Under the pieces are notes generated by a model that was not told the origin of the DNA, ran no database searches, and saw only the letters and a list, made by a program, of their open reading frames with translations. Of a stretch of 64,000 bases of DNA, positions 25,442 through 34,085 are shown in pieces. Source of the stretch: Burkholderia sp. PAMC 26561 (GTDB taxonomy: Bacteria; Pseudomonadota; Gammaproteobacteria; Burkholderiales; Burkholderiaceae); assembly GCF_001557535.2 (NCBI RefSeq), contig NZ_CP014309.1, positions 62,001-126,000 of the forward strand, written 5' to 3'. Position numbers and translations under genes: made by a program. Each line of letters opens with the position of its first letter. Within the stretch, counting starts at the first letter, position 1.

Positions 25442-25968
25442 CTAATAGAGGTAGTGGCTTCTCTTGTTGAATTCGAACATGGACTTCAACCCGTCACCTG
25501 TGGTTGTCGACTTTTCAAAACCGTTCAGTTCAATCCCCAAATACTCGGCCCACTGAACTTTCTTCTTGAACTCTTGAACTCTTTCCATTTGTCGTTCTTC
25601 GCAGCCAAATCGATGAATTGCATCAACAGAAGGGTTTGATGTGCTCCAGCGCAATATTCGGCTCGATTGAAGGCTTCTTCGGCGTATGGGTGGGCTTTCT
25701 GGTAGTCCTTCTCTCAATAGTAGCGCGTGCTATTCAACCAGGAGGTCATCCACGGCAACGTCGCGGACATCCCTGAACCTTCCAATCTCGTGGCATATGC
25801 TTGAATCTTCTCGGCACTCAGGTCTCTGTCTTTTTGCAGGATGATTCCCTACATGAGCAGTTCGCCGAACTCATCCGGTGGGGATGGCGCTGCCGCGATG
25901 GCATACGCGCGCACCGCCGCGAGATCCTTCGCGGTGTAGCCGTAGGTGAGCGTGAGATTTTCAGCCAC
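25442..25968 (-). pseudogene. decayed coding region with two in-frame stops and an 8-bp tandem duplication
   Basis: Starting at a GTG that overlaps the stop of the upstream gene, the frame reads AENLTLTYGYTAKDLAAVRA and ends FGELLM-stop. It then continues in the same frame as GIILQKDRDLSAEKIQAYAT, hits another stop, and continues as AEEAFNRAEYCAGAHQ and FIDLAAKNDKWKEFK. At 25565-25580 the word CTTGAACT is duplicated in tandem, shifting the frame; removing one copy reconnects to KKVQWAEYLGIELNGFEKST and the end KRSHYLY. No family is recognised. It could be one decayed gene or two. Confidence 0.45.
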
Positions 25969-26500
25969 GCTTGCCTCGGATCGACTTTGGGCCGCCCGGT
26001 GGCCGCGGGCGGAATCCGGACAGCACACCGTTCGCTTCTGCCAGGAGATCGTCACTGAACGCGAAGGCGATCTGGGTGAATGCTGCGCGGGCCGCACCAA
26101 GCATCGTGGCCAGTTGCACATCGGACGCGGACTCGCCCCATAAGACGCGCTGAACCAGCGCCACACCTCCATGTTGCGCGACCAAGCGCAGTGCGTAACC
26201 GAGCGATGCGTTGGTCAGAATCTCGTTGCCGTACGTATCAGCAAGCGCCGTGAGAATGGCCAGCTCGACGCGGTCGGGCCGTCGAGGAACGCGTGGTCGC
26301 TCACCCCGCCGAGCCGCGGCGCTCGTAATCTCATCGTCCATCAGTTCGCCCATCAGGCGACTGGCCGAATTTAAGGCGGCAGGCCCGTCCCCTGCCCGGA
26401 ATGCCGAAATGGCGTCATCCAGGCGCAGGACGATGCGCGCGGTGACCGGATCGAGCGGTGCGTCCTTGTCTGGCGGGACTGCGGGCGGGGTCTGGGTCAT
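25961..26500 (-). CDS. hypothetical protein
   Basis: 179 residues, proline-rich at the start (MTQTPPAVPPDKDAPLDPVT), then helical (RIVLRLDDAISAFRAGDGPA, ASRLMGELMDDEITSAAARR, LALRLVAQHGG-like region) and a basic tail. No family recognised. Its stop overlaps a GTG of the decayed frame that follows, which suggests the two once formed an operon. It is transcribed away from the five-gene operon at 26972, leaving a 470-bp divergent promoter region. Confidence 0.55.
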   Translation of the reverse strand: MTQTPPAVPPDKDAPLDPVTARIVLRLDDAISAFRAGDGPAALNSASRLMGELMDDEITSAAARRGERPRVPRRPDRVELAILTALADTYGNEILTNASLGYALRLVAQHGGVALVQRVLWGESASDVQLATMLGAARAAFTQIAFAFSDDLLAEANGVLSGFRPRPPGGPKSIRGKRG

Positions 26501-26971
26501 GGAAACTCAGGGTCTGCGAAGAAGCGCGATGGGAAAATGCCCTATTTTACCCTTCAAATGCAATCCCGATAATAAAAGTTATCAGGATTACTAACTATCA
26601 ATGAAACACACATTCATCTCTTCTTTGATGCATTTTTAAGAGCTTTGATGCCTCCGAAAAATCTTTCCTTCGATATACGGCTTGTAAAATCCCGTTGCTT
26701 CGCTGGATTTACGATCGCCATTACCTTTTCGATTTCCTCATTGCGTCTGACACCACGTCAGGGATTGTGACCGCCCTCAACGTTTGTGCATGCTCATCAC
26801 GGCCGGTCGTGAACGTTTGGTAAGCGGCCAGACCGCTGCAGAATCGACTGCTACCGATGCACCGCCGCCTTCGCGTTCGACTGCTTACTGCGCCGTATTA
26901 CCCTTTTCAGCAAAAAAGATTGATGACAAATAAACCTTGATTTAGGAAACGATCACTTCCATACTAAATGC
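26501..26971. other. AT-richer divergent intergenic region with a palindrome
   Basis: No gene is seen. CCCGATAA at 26565-26572 and TTATCAGG at 26579-26586 form a near-perfect inverted repeat around AATAAAAG-type sequence, about 65 bp upstream of the minus-strand gene, a plausible operator. The remaining part leading to the operon at 26972 is AT-rich just before the start codon and should hold its promoter; the nearby TetR protein may act here. Confidence 0.45.
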
Positions 26972-27973
26972 ATGAACACGCAAACGAATCCTACTGCCGC
27001 CGGTCCGAAACAGACCCAACTGTCACGCGATCCCAATTTCATAACCGGGGCCGATGGTCTGATCGCAGTCGACAAGATCGCCAACAAGATCCTGTTCCTA
27101 GATCCCTCGACCTATGAGACGGTATTGACGCTTTCAGGGTTTGCGCCGCGCGTCCACGAAATCGCTGTGTCGGCTGACCGAAAGACCGCTTACGTTCCAA
27201 TCTATGGAGACGGCAAACATGGCGATAATCCAAACCCCGGCCACCTCATCGCCGTGTTCGATCTCCAGGCCCGTCGCCATATAGGCGATATCAGCACTGC
27301 GCCCTATCTCGCGCCCCACGGCCTTCGCTGGGGCCGCGAAGGCGAGTTGTATTGTGTCTGCGAGAACAGCGGTGTCGTGCTGGATCTGGATGTCGGGTCC
27401 TGGGAAATACGAGACGTCATCGAAGTCGGCTCCAATAAAGCACACCGTATTGAGGTACTGCCCAACGGCACCAAGCTCTACACAGAGAACGAAGAAGATG
27501 CATTTGCGTCGGTCATTGACCTCAAAGCGCGGAAGCGCGTCGGCAGCATTGCGGCGCCGGGTGGCCTAGCCGGTATCGGACTGTCACCGGACGGCCGAAC
27601 GGTAATCCTGGTGAATGCAACTACGCCGCAGATCCTCGTTGTGGACACTTCAACTGATGTCGTAACCCGAACGATTGCGCTCGACGGGCACGCCAAACCC
27701 GCGCAAATCGCCCGATACAGTCCCGATGGCAGGTACCTCGTCGTCACGAGTTTCGAGGAACCGCTGGCAACGATTTTCGACGCCGATCTCGGGCGTCAGC
27801 GCATCGTCCATGTCGGCAATGGACCGATGAACATGGCGTTTCACGCAGACTGCAAGACGGTTCTTATTGCTAACCAGAATGAAGGTTCGCTTTGCATCGT
27901 CGATCTTGACGCAGCAGAAGTGCTGCGCTCCATGCCCGTTGGCGAAGGCGTCGAGACCTTGTCGTTTTTCTAG
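26972..27973 (+). CDS. YncE/YVTN-type beta-propeller protein
   Basis: 333 residues with repeated propeller blades of about 40 residues, for example AVDKIANKILFLDPSTYETV, LVVDTSTDVVTRTIALDGHA and SLCIVDLDAAEVLRSMPVGE. This is the YVTN/lactonase-like fold seen in YncE. No signal peptide is visible, so it is probably cytoplasmic. Members include proteins of unknown ligand and some lactonases, so a sugar- or lactone-related role is possible. It opens a five-gene operon, with only 8 bp to the next gene. Confidence 0.75.
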   Translation: MNTQTNPTAAGPKQTQLSRDPNFITGADGLIAVDKIANKILFLDPSTYETVLTLSGFAPRVHEIAVSADRKTAYVPIYGDGKHGDNPNPGHLIAVFDLQARRHIGDISTAPYLAPHGLRWGREGELYCVCENSGVVLDLDVGSWEIRDVIEVGSNKAHRIEVLPNGTKLYTENEEDAFASVIDLKARKRVGSIAAPGGLAGIGLSPDGRTVILVNATTPQILVVDTSTDVVTRTIALDGHAKPAQIARYSPDGRYLVVTSFEEPLATIFDADLGRQRIVHVGNGPMNMAFHADCKTVLIANQNEGSLCIVDLDAAEVLRSMPVGEGVETLSFF

Positions 27974-27981
27974 GAGCGATC

Positions 27982-28980
27982 ATGAACGAATGGATCCACC
28001 GTGCCGTTGCGCAGACGTTCGACGTCGATGGCTTCCAGTTCGATAGCGGGAAGTGCATGAACGTGCGTCTTTACTGCCGAACGCTCGGATCCCGTGCCCC
28101 GTCGGGCGACAATGTGGTACTCATGCTTCACGGCACATCAGGCAGCGGCGTACAGTTCCTCCAATCGGAAACGGCTGACGCTCTGTTCGGCCCGAGTCAG
28201 CCGCTCGACCTGGCGACGCATTTCGTTATCCTGCCAGACGCCATCGGCCACGGACATTCGAGCAAGCCGAGCGATGGGTTAGGCGCGCGCTTTCCGAAGT
28301 ACACCTACGGCGATCTTGTCCGAGCTCAGCACGTCTTGGTGACGCAATACCTTGGCGTCAATCGCTTGCGTCTCGTATTGGGGACGAGCATGGGCGGGAT
28401 GCAGACGTGGATGTGGGGCCAAGCCTATCCAAACATGATGAGCGCGCTCATGCCCATTGCAAGCCTGCCAGAGAAGCTGACCGGCCGAAATTTGCTGATG
28501 CGGCGCATCATGCTGTCGATGATCCGGCCGGATACGGCCGCCGGGCACGCGGAATTGGGTGCGGCTTGGAACCTCTTCGCACTGCTTGTGGACAGTCCAG
28601 TGCGCCTAGCACAGCAGTTTGACAACGTTGCCGCCGCCGACGAACACATTCGAACCGTCGCCGCCACCGCAATCAACACGCAGGACGTCAATGACATGAT
28701 ATGGGAGTTCGACGCGTCGTGGGATTACGACCCGGCGTCGCAGTTAGGGAAAATCACGGCGCCGCTGCTGGCTGTAAATTTCGCCGATGACGAGCTTAAT
28801 CCTCCTACGCTCGGTGTGCTGGAGCGGGCCATTTTGAACGTTCCGAGCGGTCGCGCCGTTACGATCGAACCTGGACCTGGCTCGAGGGGGCACCAGAACT
28901 TACGGGACGGGCGGTTGTGGGCACCGTTCGTCGCCGAGCTTATGAGGATCTCTGCTTGTGCTGGTCGGGTGTCGGTATGA
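27982..28980 (+). CDS. alpha/beta hydrolase, homoserine O-acetyltransferase-like
   Basis: 332 residues. The nucleophile elbow is LGTSMGGMQTW (Ser near 136), the acid lies in NFADDELNPPTLGVLE, and the His is in GPGSRGHQNLRDG. The GGMQ motif and the NFADDELNPP strand are typical of MetX-like acyltransferases and their hydrolase relatives. The N-terminus DSGKCMNVRLYCRTLG also fits that group. The substrate is unknown; with its neighbours it could act on an ester or lactone. Its stop overlaps the start of the next gene (ATGA). Confidence 0.78.
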   Translation: MNEWIHRAVAQTFDVDGFQFDSGKCMNVRLYCRTLGSRAPSGDNVVLMLHGTSGSGVQFLQSETADALFGPSQPLDLATHFVILPDAIGHGHSSKPSDGLGARFPKYTYGDLVRAQHVLVTQYLGVNRLRLVLGTSMGGMQTWMWGQAYPNMMSALMPIASLPEKLTGRNLLMRRIMLSMIRPDTAAGHAELGAAWNLFALLVDSPVRLAQQFDNVAAADEHIRTVAATAINTQDVNDMIWEFDASWDYDPASQLGKITAPLLAVNFADDELNPPTLGVLERAILNVPSGRAVTIEPGPGSRGHQNLRDGRLWAPFVAELMRISACAGRVSV

Positions 28981-29846
28981 GGATGGGCGTCAACACCTAC
29001 CTATGGACCAATCGTTTCGCTGCCGCAGACCTGGGCCTTATTGAGCACCTGAAAGGCTTGGGTGCAGATGGAATAGAGTTCGCGCGTTCTGGCTTCGACG
29101 GTTTCCCGGCGGACGACATCCGGGCCGAATTAGAGCGTCTGGATATGGGCTGCACACTCTGCACGGCCCCCCCGGAACCGGAACTTAGCATCATCCATCC
29201 GTCTGCCAAAGCCCGTGCCGATGGGCTGGACTATTTGCGCGAAGCAGTCACTATGGCGGCACGCATTGGGGCAAGGGTCGTGGCAGGCTTGCTTTACGCG
29301 AAAGTCGGCTGGTTCACCGGCGAACGACGGACATCTCAAGAGTGGGCCTGGGCGGTCGCCGCTTTCACGGCATTAAAGCCCGACCTTGATCGGCTGGAGG
29401 TCACCTTGGCGATCGAACCCGTGAACCGCTGGGAGACATTCTTTCTCAACACCGCCGCTGACGGGACAGCGCTCTGCAACGCGATCGACGACGAACGGAT
29501 AGGACTGCTCTTGGACAGCGCGCATATGATCATCGAGGAGAAGAATCAGGCTGCGACTTTGCGAAGTGCCGCTCGAAGGCTTCGACACGTGCACGTAGCT
29601 GAAAACGATAGGGGGACGCCCGGCACCGGCCAGACAGACTGGACGGCGTTCATGACGGCGCTTCGCGACGTCAGCTACGATGGCTGGTGTGTGATTGAAA
29701 GCTTCGCTTGGAACCAGCCCGGTCTCGCTGCGACAACCCGTTCCTGGCGCGATCTGGCAGCGTCACCGGACGATTTGGTTAGGGATGGCCTCACGTTTTT
29801 ACGCGCGACGTATGCGAGCGCTGCAAAGAGCGAACAGACACCATAA
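28977..29846 (+). CDS. xylose-isomerase-like TIM-barrel sugar epimerase/isomerase
   Basis: 289 residues starting MRMGVNTYLW at an ATG that overlaps the previous stop; a longer GTG-initiated reading is less likely. The fold and metal ligands match the AP-endonuclease-2/xylose-isomerase family and especially the tagatose/psicose 3-epimerase group: Glu in AIEPVNRWETF, Asp in LLLDSAHMI, His in HVHVAENDRGTPGTGQ and Glu in VIESFAW. The enzyme should epimerise or isomerise a keto-sugar or related polyol with a divalent metal. Tight packing ties it to the propeller and hydrolase genes. Confidence 0.82.
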   Translation: MRMGVNTYLWTNRFAAADLGLIEHLKGLGADGIEFARSGFDGFPADDIRAELERLDMGCTLCTAPPEPELSIIHPSAKARADGLDYLREAVTMAARIGARVVAGLLYAKVGWFTGERRTSQEWAWAVAAFTALKPDLDRLEVTLAIEPVNRWETFFLNTAADGTALCNAIDDERIGLLLDSAHMIIEEKNQAATLRSAARRLRHVHVAENDRGTPGTGQTDWTAFMTALRDVSYDGWCVIESFAWNQPGLAATTRSWRDLAASPDDLVRDGLTFLRATYASAAKSEQTP

Positions 29847-30220
29847 TGTCTTTTATCAATCCCGTGTTCTTATTGTCGGCCGGCCGTTTTCTTGTCGGCG
29901 TTCTCTTCGTGATTGGTGGCATACACCACTTCTTTGTCCTACCCACCATGACGCAGAAGATTGCCGAGCGGGGCGTGCCCTTTCCGACGGCAACTCTCCT
30001 CGCCGGCTCGATGTTCGAGATGCTCGCCGGGATCGCTATCATTGTCAGGTGGCACGCTCCACTTGCTGCAATTGCCTTGATCCTCTTTACGATTGCAAGT
30101 TCGTGCATGTTGATGAACACCTGGGCCTTGACCGGTGAAAAACGCATGTCCGCAATCGACGGATGGACATCTAATCTTGGCGTGATCGGCGGATTGGCGT
30201 TCGTTGCAGGGCTGACCTAG
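29846..30220 (+). CDS. DoxX-family membrane protein
   Basis: 124 residues with four predicted membrane segments, starting LLSAGRFLVGVLFVIGGIHH, which has the DoxX-type first helix and its polar end. The ATG overlaps the stop of the isomerase gene. DoxX proteins are small inner-membrane proteins linked in some cases to quinone or sulfur redox chemistry, often of unknown role. Here it may support a redox or transport step of the operon. Confidence 0.8.
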   Translation: MSFINPVFLLSAGRFLVGVLFVIGGIHHFFVLPTMTQKIAERGVPFPTATLLAGSMFEMLAGIAIIVRWHAPLAAIALILFTIASSCMLMNTWALTGEKRMSAIDGWTSNLGVIGGLAFVAGLT

Positions 30221-30880
30221 GTGTCCACACGATGCAACCCCAGTGAGACGAGCGTGATGTCGGCGCTCGCGCTCGCGGGCGGGATGGCGTTTTTGGCGGG
30301 TGCGACGGACGTGTATGGCTTCGTCGAGCTTCACGGTCTTTACGTATCATTCATGAGCGGCAATACGACGATGCTCGGCATGTTACTGGGCAGTCACGAT
30401 TTCGCGCGCTCAGTCGACATTGCCATGCTGGTCGGACTTTTCGTTCTCGGAGCCGCAGGCGGAGAAGCTTTGTTCAATATCTCCGGGAATCATCGTACCG
30501 CTGCGGTAGTTTCAGCGGTATCGGCAATGCTCTGCATACCAGTGGCTCAACCGCACGTGGCAAGCTTGGCGTTCGTGCCGGCGATGGGTGCGTTGAATGC
30601 GGCGTTGACAAAGGTCAACGGGATGAGCGTGAGCCTGACCTATGTAACTGGTGCACTTATCAAGTTCGGACAGGGGATCGGCAATTGGGTGACTGGCAGG
30701 CGCGCCGACTTGTCTTGGACTCTTCAGGCACCTTTGTGGGCGAGTTTGCTCGCGGGCTCGTGCACTGCAGCAGCTTTGCAACATCTCGACATTCATCGAC
30801 CGTGGCCTTTACCTATCATCGGATCGTTGCTCGCGATGGCTGCATTGAGATGGGAACCGCTGCGGGCCGGCTTCGATTAA
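30221..30880 (+). CDS. YoaK/DUF1275-family membrane protein
   Basis: 219 residues (or 207 if the ATG at 30257 is used) with about six hydrophobic segments and the family motif FMSGNTTMLGMLLG near residue 45, preceded by GATDVYGFVELHGLY. DUF1275 proteins are inner-membrane proteins of unclear, possibly transport, function. It begins right after the DoxX stop and closes the five-gene operon; a TetR gene follows on the same strand. Confidence 0.8.
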   Translation: MSTRCNPSETSVMSALALAGGMAFLAGATDVYGFVELHGLYVSFMSGNTTMLGMLLGSHDFARSVDIAMLVGLFVLGAAGGEALFNISGNHRTAAVVSAVSAMLCIPVAQPHVASLAFVPAMGALNAALTKVNGMSVSLTYVTGALIKFGQGIGNWVTGRRADLSWTLQAPLWASLLAGSCTAAALQHLDIHRPWPLPIIGSLLAMAALRWEPLRAGFD

Positions 30881-30956
30881 ACGAAGCAGTAGTACTAACG
30901 GACGCTAAATTATTAAAGTCGACCTTCCTCAATAACTTGGAATAGCATCTATCAGC

Positions 30957-31574
30957 ATGGATAATACGTTGGAAATTGGACGTCGCGGCCCTGGTCGGCC
31001 ACGGCAGTTTGATATGAATGCTGCCTTGGACGCGGCACTGCTCGTTTTTCGAGAGCGCGGATATCACGCTGCGTCGCTAACGGAGTTGGGCTCGGCCATG
31101 GGTCTTACCGCTGGCAGCATCTACAAGGCGTTCAGTGACAAGCGGGCGATCTTCCTTGCCGCCTTTGTTCGCTATACCGATGTCCGTAGTGCGCATCTGC
31201 GAGGTTTGCTCGATGCTCAGCAAAGCGGAGAGGAAAAGCTTCGTGCCATGCTTCTTTTTTACGCTGAGTCGTCACAAGGTATTGAAGGTCGACGGGGTTG
31301 TTTGGTGGTAGCGAGCGCTACCGAAATCGCCCTGTTTGACGAAGAAATGACAGCGCGCGTGACGCGATCATTGCAGCGAGTGGAAGCGCTCTTTCGAGAC
31401 ATTATAAAGCTCGGCCAATCCGATAAATCTATCGCGGCCGAAATTGATCCTGACACGTCGGCACGCATCCTTCTGTGTCTCGTGCAGGGATTTCGGGTAG
31501 TTGGCAAAATTGGTCAGACTCCCGCCGAGGTAACAGCCGCGGTTGACCAAACTATGCGATTGCTCGCTAAATGA
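30957..31574 (+). CDS. TetR/AcrR-family regulator
   Basis: 205 residues. The N-terminal helix-turn-helix is clear (AALLVFRERGYHAASLTELG, SAMGLTAGSIYKAFSDKRAI), with a basic lead-in GRRGPGRPRQF. The C-terminal half resembles the ligand-binding part of the TetR_C group with GRRGCLVVASATEIA. It lies 76 bp behind the five-gene operon on the same strand and 370 bp before the epoxide-hydrolase gene, and may control either. The ligand is unknown. Confidence 0.85.
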   Translation: MDNTLEIGRRGPGRPRQFDMNAALDAALLVFRERGYHAASLTELGSAMGLTAGSIYKAFSDKRAIFLAAFVRYTDVRSAHLRGLLDAQQSGEEKLRAMLLFYAESSQGIEGRRGCLVVASATEIALFDEEMTARVTRSLQRVEALFRDIIKLGQSDKSIAAEIDPDTSARILLCLVQGFRVVGKIGQTPAEVTAAVDQTMRLLAK

Positions 31575-31946
31575 GGGCAAAGTTGGAAACGGTCAGTTGC
31601 ATGCATCACGACACGTCAAAACCACCGGTTCGCACAATCTTTTTCTTCGCGATCACGCGCGGACTTGTCGGAGCGAGATCTACCAGGCGCAGGCCCTCCC
31701 AGCCGATTCACGTGAAGTTGCAATCGTCTGCGCGAACAGGCACCCAAACATTGTCACGACGCCGATAGGCTCCTGCTTGCCATTCTTCATGTCTTTTGGC
31801 GATCCGAGAGAATCAACCCTTGGAACGCTCCCTCCGATGCGTCGCCATACTGCAAACACGGCGGCCAGTTTCTTTCGATGGCCGCCTCCACGTTGACGCG
31901 GGGCTGGTCTTCCTCCTCTTTATGACCAATTTTTGGAGCGTCGCTC
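31575..31946. other. intergenic region before the epoxide-hydrolase-like gene
   Basis: About 370 bp with no convincing gene; overlapping open frames on both strands have no protein-like character. It should hold the promoter of the following hydrolase gene. No clear palindrome was found. Confidence 0.5.
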
Positions 31947-32897
31947 ATGACCGAACCGCAATTGTCGTCACCGCCCACCAGGCCGATTCAGGCCACTCCC
32001 GCTTCTCGGCCCGATCCCGACCTTGACGGCTTCGAACATGGCTTTCAAACTGTCGATGGCATCCGGATTCACTACGTCTCGGGCGGCAAAGCGGACGGAC
32101 CCGTGGTCGTCCTCCTCGCTGGCTTTCCCGAAAGCTGGTTTGCGTGGCGAAAGGTAATGCCACTGCTCGGCGGGACCTACCGTGTCATCGCACCGGACCT
32201 GCCCGGACAAGGCGATTCGGACCGACCTGCCGATGGTTACGATACGGAAACGTTAGCCGTTCGCGTGCACGGGCTGCTTCAGCAACTCGGGATAACCAAC
32301 TGCAACCTGGTGGGCCACGATGTTGGCGCATGGGTTGCGTATCCCTACGCGGCATTGTTCAGCGAGCAAGTGCGGCGCTTGGCCCTATTGGATGCCGGCA
32401 TTCCAGGCATCACGCTGCCGGACGCCCTGCCGATCGCGCCGGATCAAGCTTGGCGCACTTGGCATTTCGCCTTTCATGGCATACCTGATTTGCCCGAAGC
32501 CTTGATCAGCGGCCGCGAGCGCGTGTACCTCGATTGGTTTCTGCGCCGCAAAACAGCGAATCCTGAGACCTTCACGGACGCCGACCTCACCGAGTATCTC
32601 AGGATCTTCAAGAAAGACGGCGGGCTTCGCGCCGGGCTCGCCTACTACCGCGCCGCAGCGGTTTCGGCTCGACAGAACCGAGAGCAAGCAACCAAGGGGA
32701 AGCTCAAAATGCCGCTCCTAGCACTTGGCTCCGATCAAGGATCCATCGCCGATATGGCGGCGCCGCTTCGTGCATTCGCCGATGACGTGCGCGGGATCGT
32801 CGTGCCGTTCTGCGGACATTTCCTGCCTGAGGAACAGCCAGAAGCAGTAACTAGAGAACTTTTGGCCTTTCTTGGTGAAGCTGACGAAAAAGTTTAA
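31947..32897 (+). CDS. epoxide-hydrolase-like alpha/beta hydrolase
   Basis: 316 residues. The oxyanion-hole motif is LLAGFPESWFAWRKV (HGFPxSW type with Ala in place of His), the nucleophile is the Asp of LVGHDVGAWVAY, and the catalytic His lies in FCGHFLPEEQPE. An Asp nucleophile between His and Val is typical of epoxide hydrolases and haloalkane dehalogenases; the cap region (LDWFLRRKTANPETFTDADL) favours epoxide hydrolase. It would open epoxides to diols. It is a single gene, following a TetR gene and convergent with the SDR gene. Confidence 0.8.
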   Translation: MTEPQLSSPPTRPIQATPASRPDPDLDGFEHGFQTVDGIRIHYVSGGKADGPVVVLLAGFPESWFAWRKVMPLLGGTYRVIAPDLPGQGDSDRPADGYDTETLAVRVHGLLQQLGITNCNLVGHDVGAWVAYPYAALFSEQVRRLALLDAGIPGITLPDALPIAPDQAWRTWHFAFHGIPDLPEALISGRERVYLDWFLRRKTANPETFTDADLTEYLRIFKKDGGLRAGLAYYRAAAVSARQNREQATKGKLKMPLLALGSDQGSIADMAAPLRAFADDVRGIVVPFCGHFLPEEQPEAVTRELLAFLGEADEKV

Positions 32898-32980
32898 TGA
32901 CTTTCAGGACCATGCGTATGTAATGGAATTGAATCCTGACCCCAAGGCGTCTGAGCACACAAAACCTAGGCCAGTGATGT

Positions 32981-33508
32981 CAGCAATCAGAACCGCTCGC
33001 CGACCATTTCCTCGCTTTTGATCCACAGCGCTTTTGCATGCTCGGGATCTAGAGCGTAGGTCCTGACACCGAAAGCGTCCGCGGGGCGGTTGTTCACGGC
33101 AGCGACGTGACAGTCTTCGCAATAGAGGCCGCCGACCTCGTCGGCAGCCGCGACGAAACCTGCCCACACCGATGTTGCCGCACCCTGTTCGACGGTTTTC
33201 CATTGGAAGGCAGAGGCGGCAGCCGGCTGCTTTTCGATCATTTTGCGGGTGGTCTCGGTCAGCACGGCGCCAGGGTGCACGGCTGCGGCGCGCACGCCCG
33301 CAGGCTCGTGACGCCGGTCGAACTCGACCGCGAAGAGGATGTTCGCCGTTTTGGATCGGCGATACGCCACCAGCGGATCGTAGGGCGTGTGCTCGAAATT
33401 AGGATCGTCGAAATCGACATCGGCGCCGCGATGACCAGCTGAGGCGACCGTGACGAGACGGCCGCCAGGCTTGATGAGGCTCGCGATGCGGTTGACGAAA
33501 ACGAAATG
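32981..33508 (-). repeat. copy 1 of a ~525-bp repeat (3' half of SDR gene)
   Basis: Reverse-complemented, this stretch is nearly identical to 57763-58286, with only a handful of differences in the encoded protein (for example VASAG/VASTG, VEFDRR/VKFDRR, EEMV/EETV). This copy is part of a complete gene; the other is a truncated fragment. Because the copies are inverted, recombination between them would flip the 24 kb in between. Confidence 0.85.
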
Positions 33509-33910
33509 CCCGAGGTGGTTGGTCCCGAACTGCGTCTCGAATCCGTCAGCGGTCGTCCCTTTCGGGCTCGCCATCACACCGGCGTTGGCAATGACGACGT
33601 CGAAGCGCTCGCCCGCCCTCACTAGTTTGTCTGCGCTCGCACGGATACTCGTAAGGGAGGCCAAATCAAGCTCAATAAGGTCGAAGCCTCCGCCCCTTGT
33701 TGCCTGAGCGCGGACCTGTTCGGTCGCCCGCAGAGCCTTGTTCAGGTCTCTGGCAGCGCCGACCACGCACGCCCCGTGAGACGCCAGAACACGAGCCGTC
33801 TCTACGCCAACCCCGGAAGACACGCCGGTCACGAGTACGCGTCGGTTGCGTAGGTCGACTCCTTCGATTACCTCGTCGGCCGTACTTGTCGCGCCGAATG
33901 ATATTGACAT
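32987..33910 (-). CDS. short-chain dehydrogenase/reductase
   Basis: 307 residues from the second Met (MSISFGATS), chosen because GCAGGAG lies 7 bp upstream. The Rossmann motif is VLVTGVSSGVGVETA, NAG is present in VVIANAGVMASP, and the active-site Tyr and Lys are in YRRSKTANILF. The pattern FGTNHLGHF and GGRLVTVAS is that of retinol-dehydrogenase/oxidoreductase-like SDRs. The enzyme should reduce or oxidise a carbonyl/alcohol with NAD(P)H. It lies 175 bp downstream of the aldo/keto reductase gene on the same strand and may be cotranscribed. Confidence 0.88.
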   Translation of the reverse strand: MSISFGATSTADEVIEGVDLRNRRVLVTGVSSGVGVETARVLASHGACVVGAARDLNKALRATEQVRAQATRGGGFDLIELDLASLTSIRASADKLVRAGERFDVVIANAGVMASPKGTTADGFETQFGTNHLGHFVFVNRIASLIKPGGRLVTVASAGHRGADVDFDDPNFEHTPYDPLVAYRRSKTANILFAVEFDRRHEPAGVRAAAVHPGAVLTETTRKMIEKQPAAASAFQWKTVEQGAATSVWAGFVAAADEVGGLYCEDCHVAAVNNRPADAFGVRTYALDPEHAKALWIKSEEMVGERF

Positions 33911-34085
33911 CGATTTCTCCTGCACAAATCTGTTGTTCGTTCAAGACCCGACGGCCGGAATTTGGAACGCTGGCGCGAGAGTACTCTCATCGCCCTCCCT
34001 GTCTTAGGTGCAACACACTTTGCTCATGGACGTCACCGCAGCCTTGGCGCCTTCGATTTGCCGGTCGTTGCGCCCGACAACAGAG

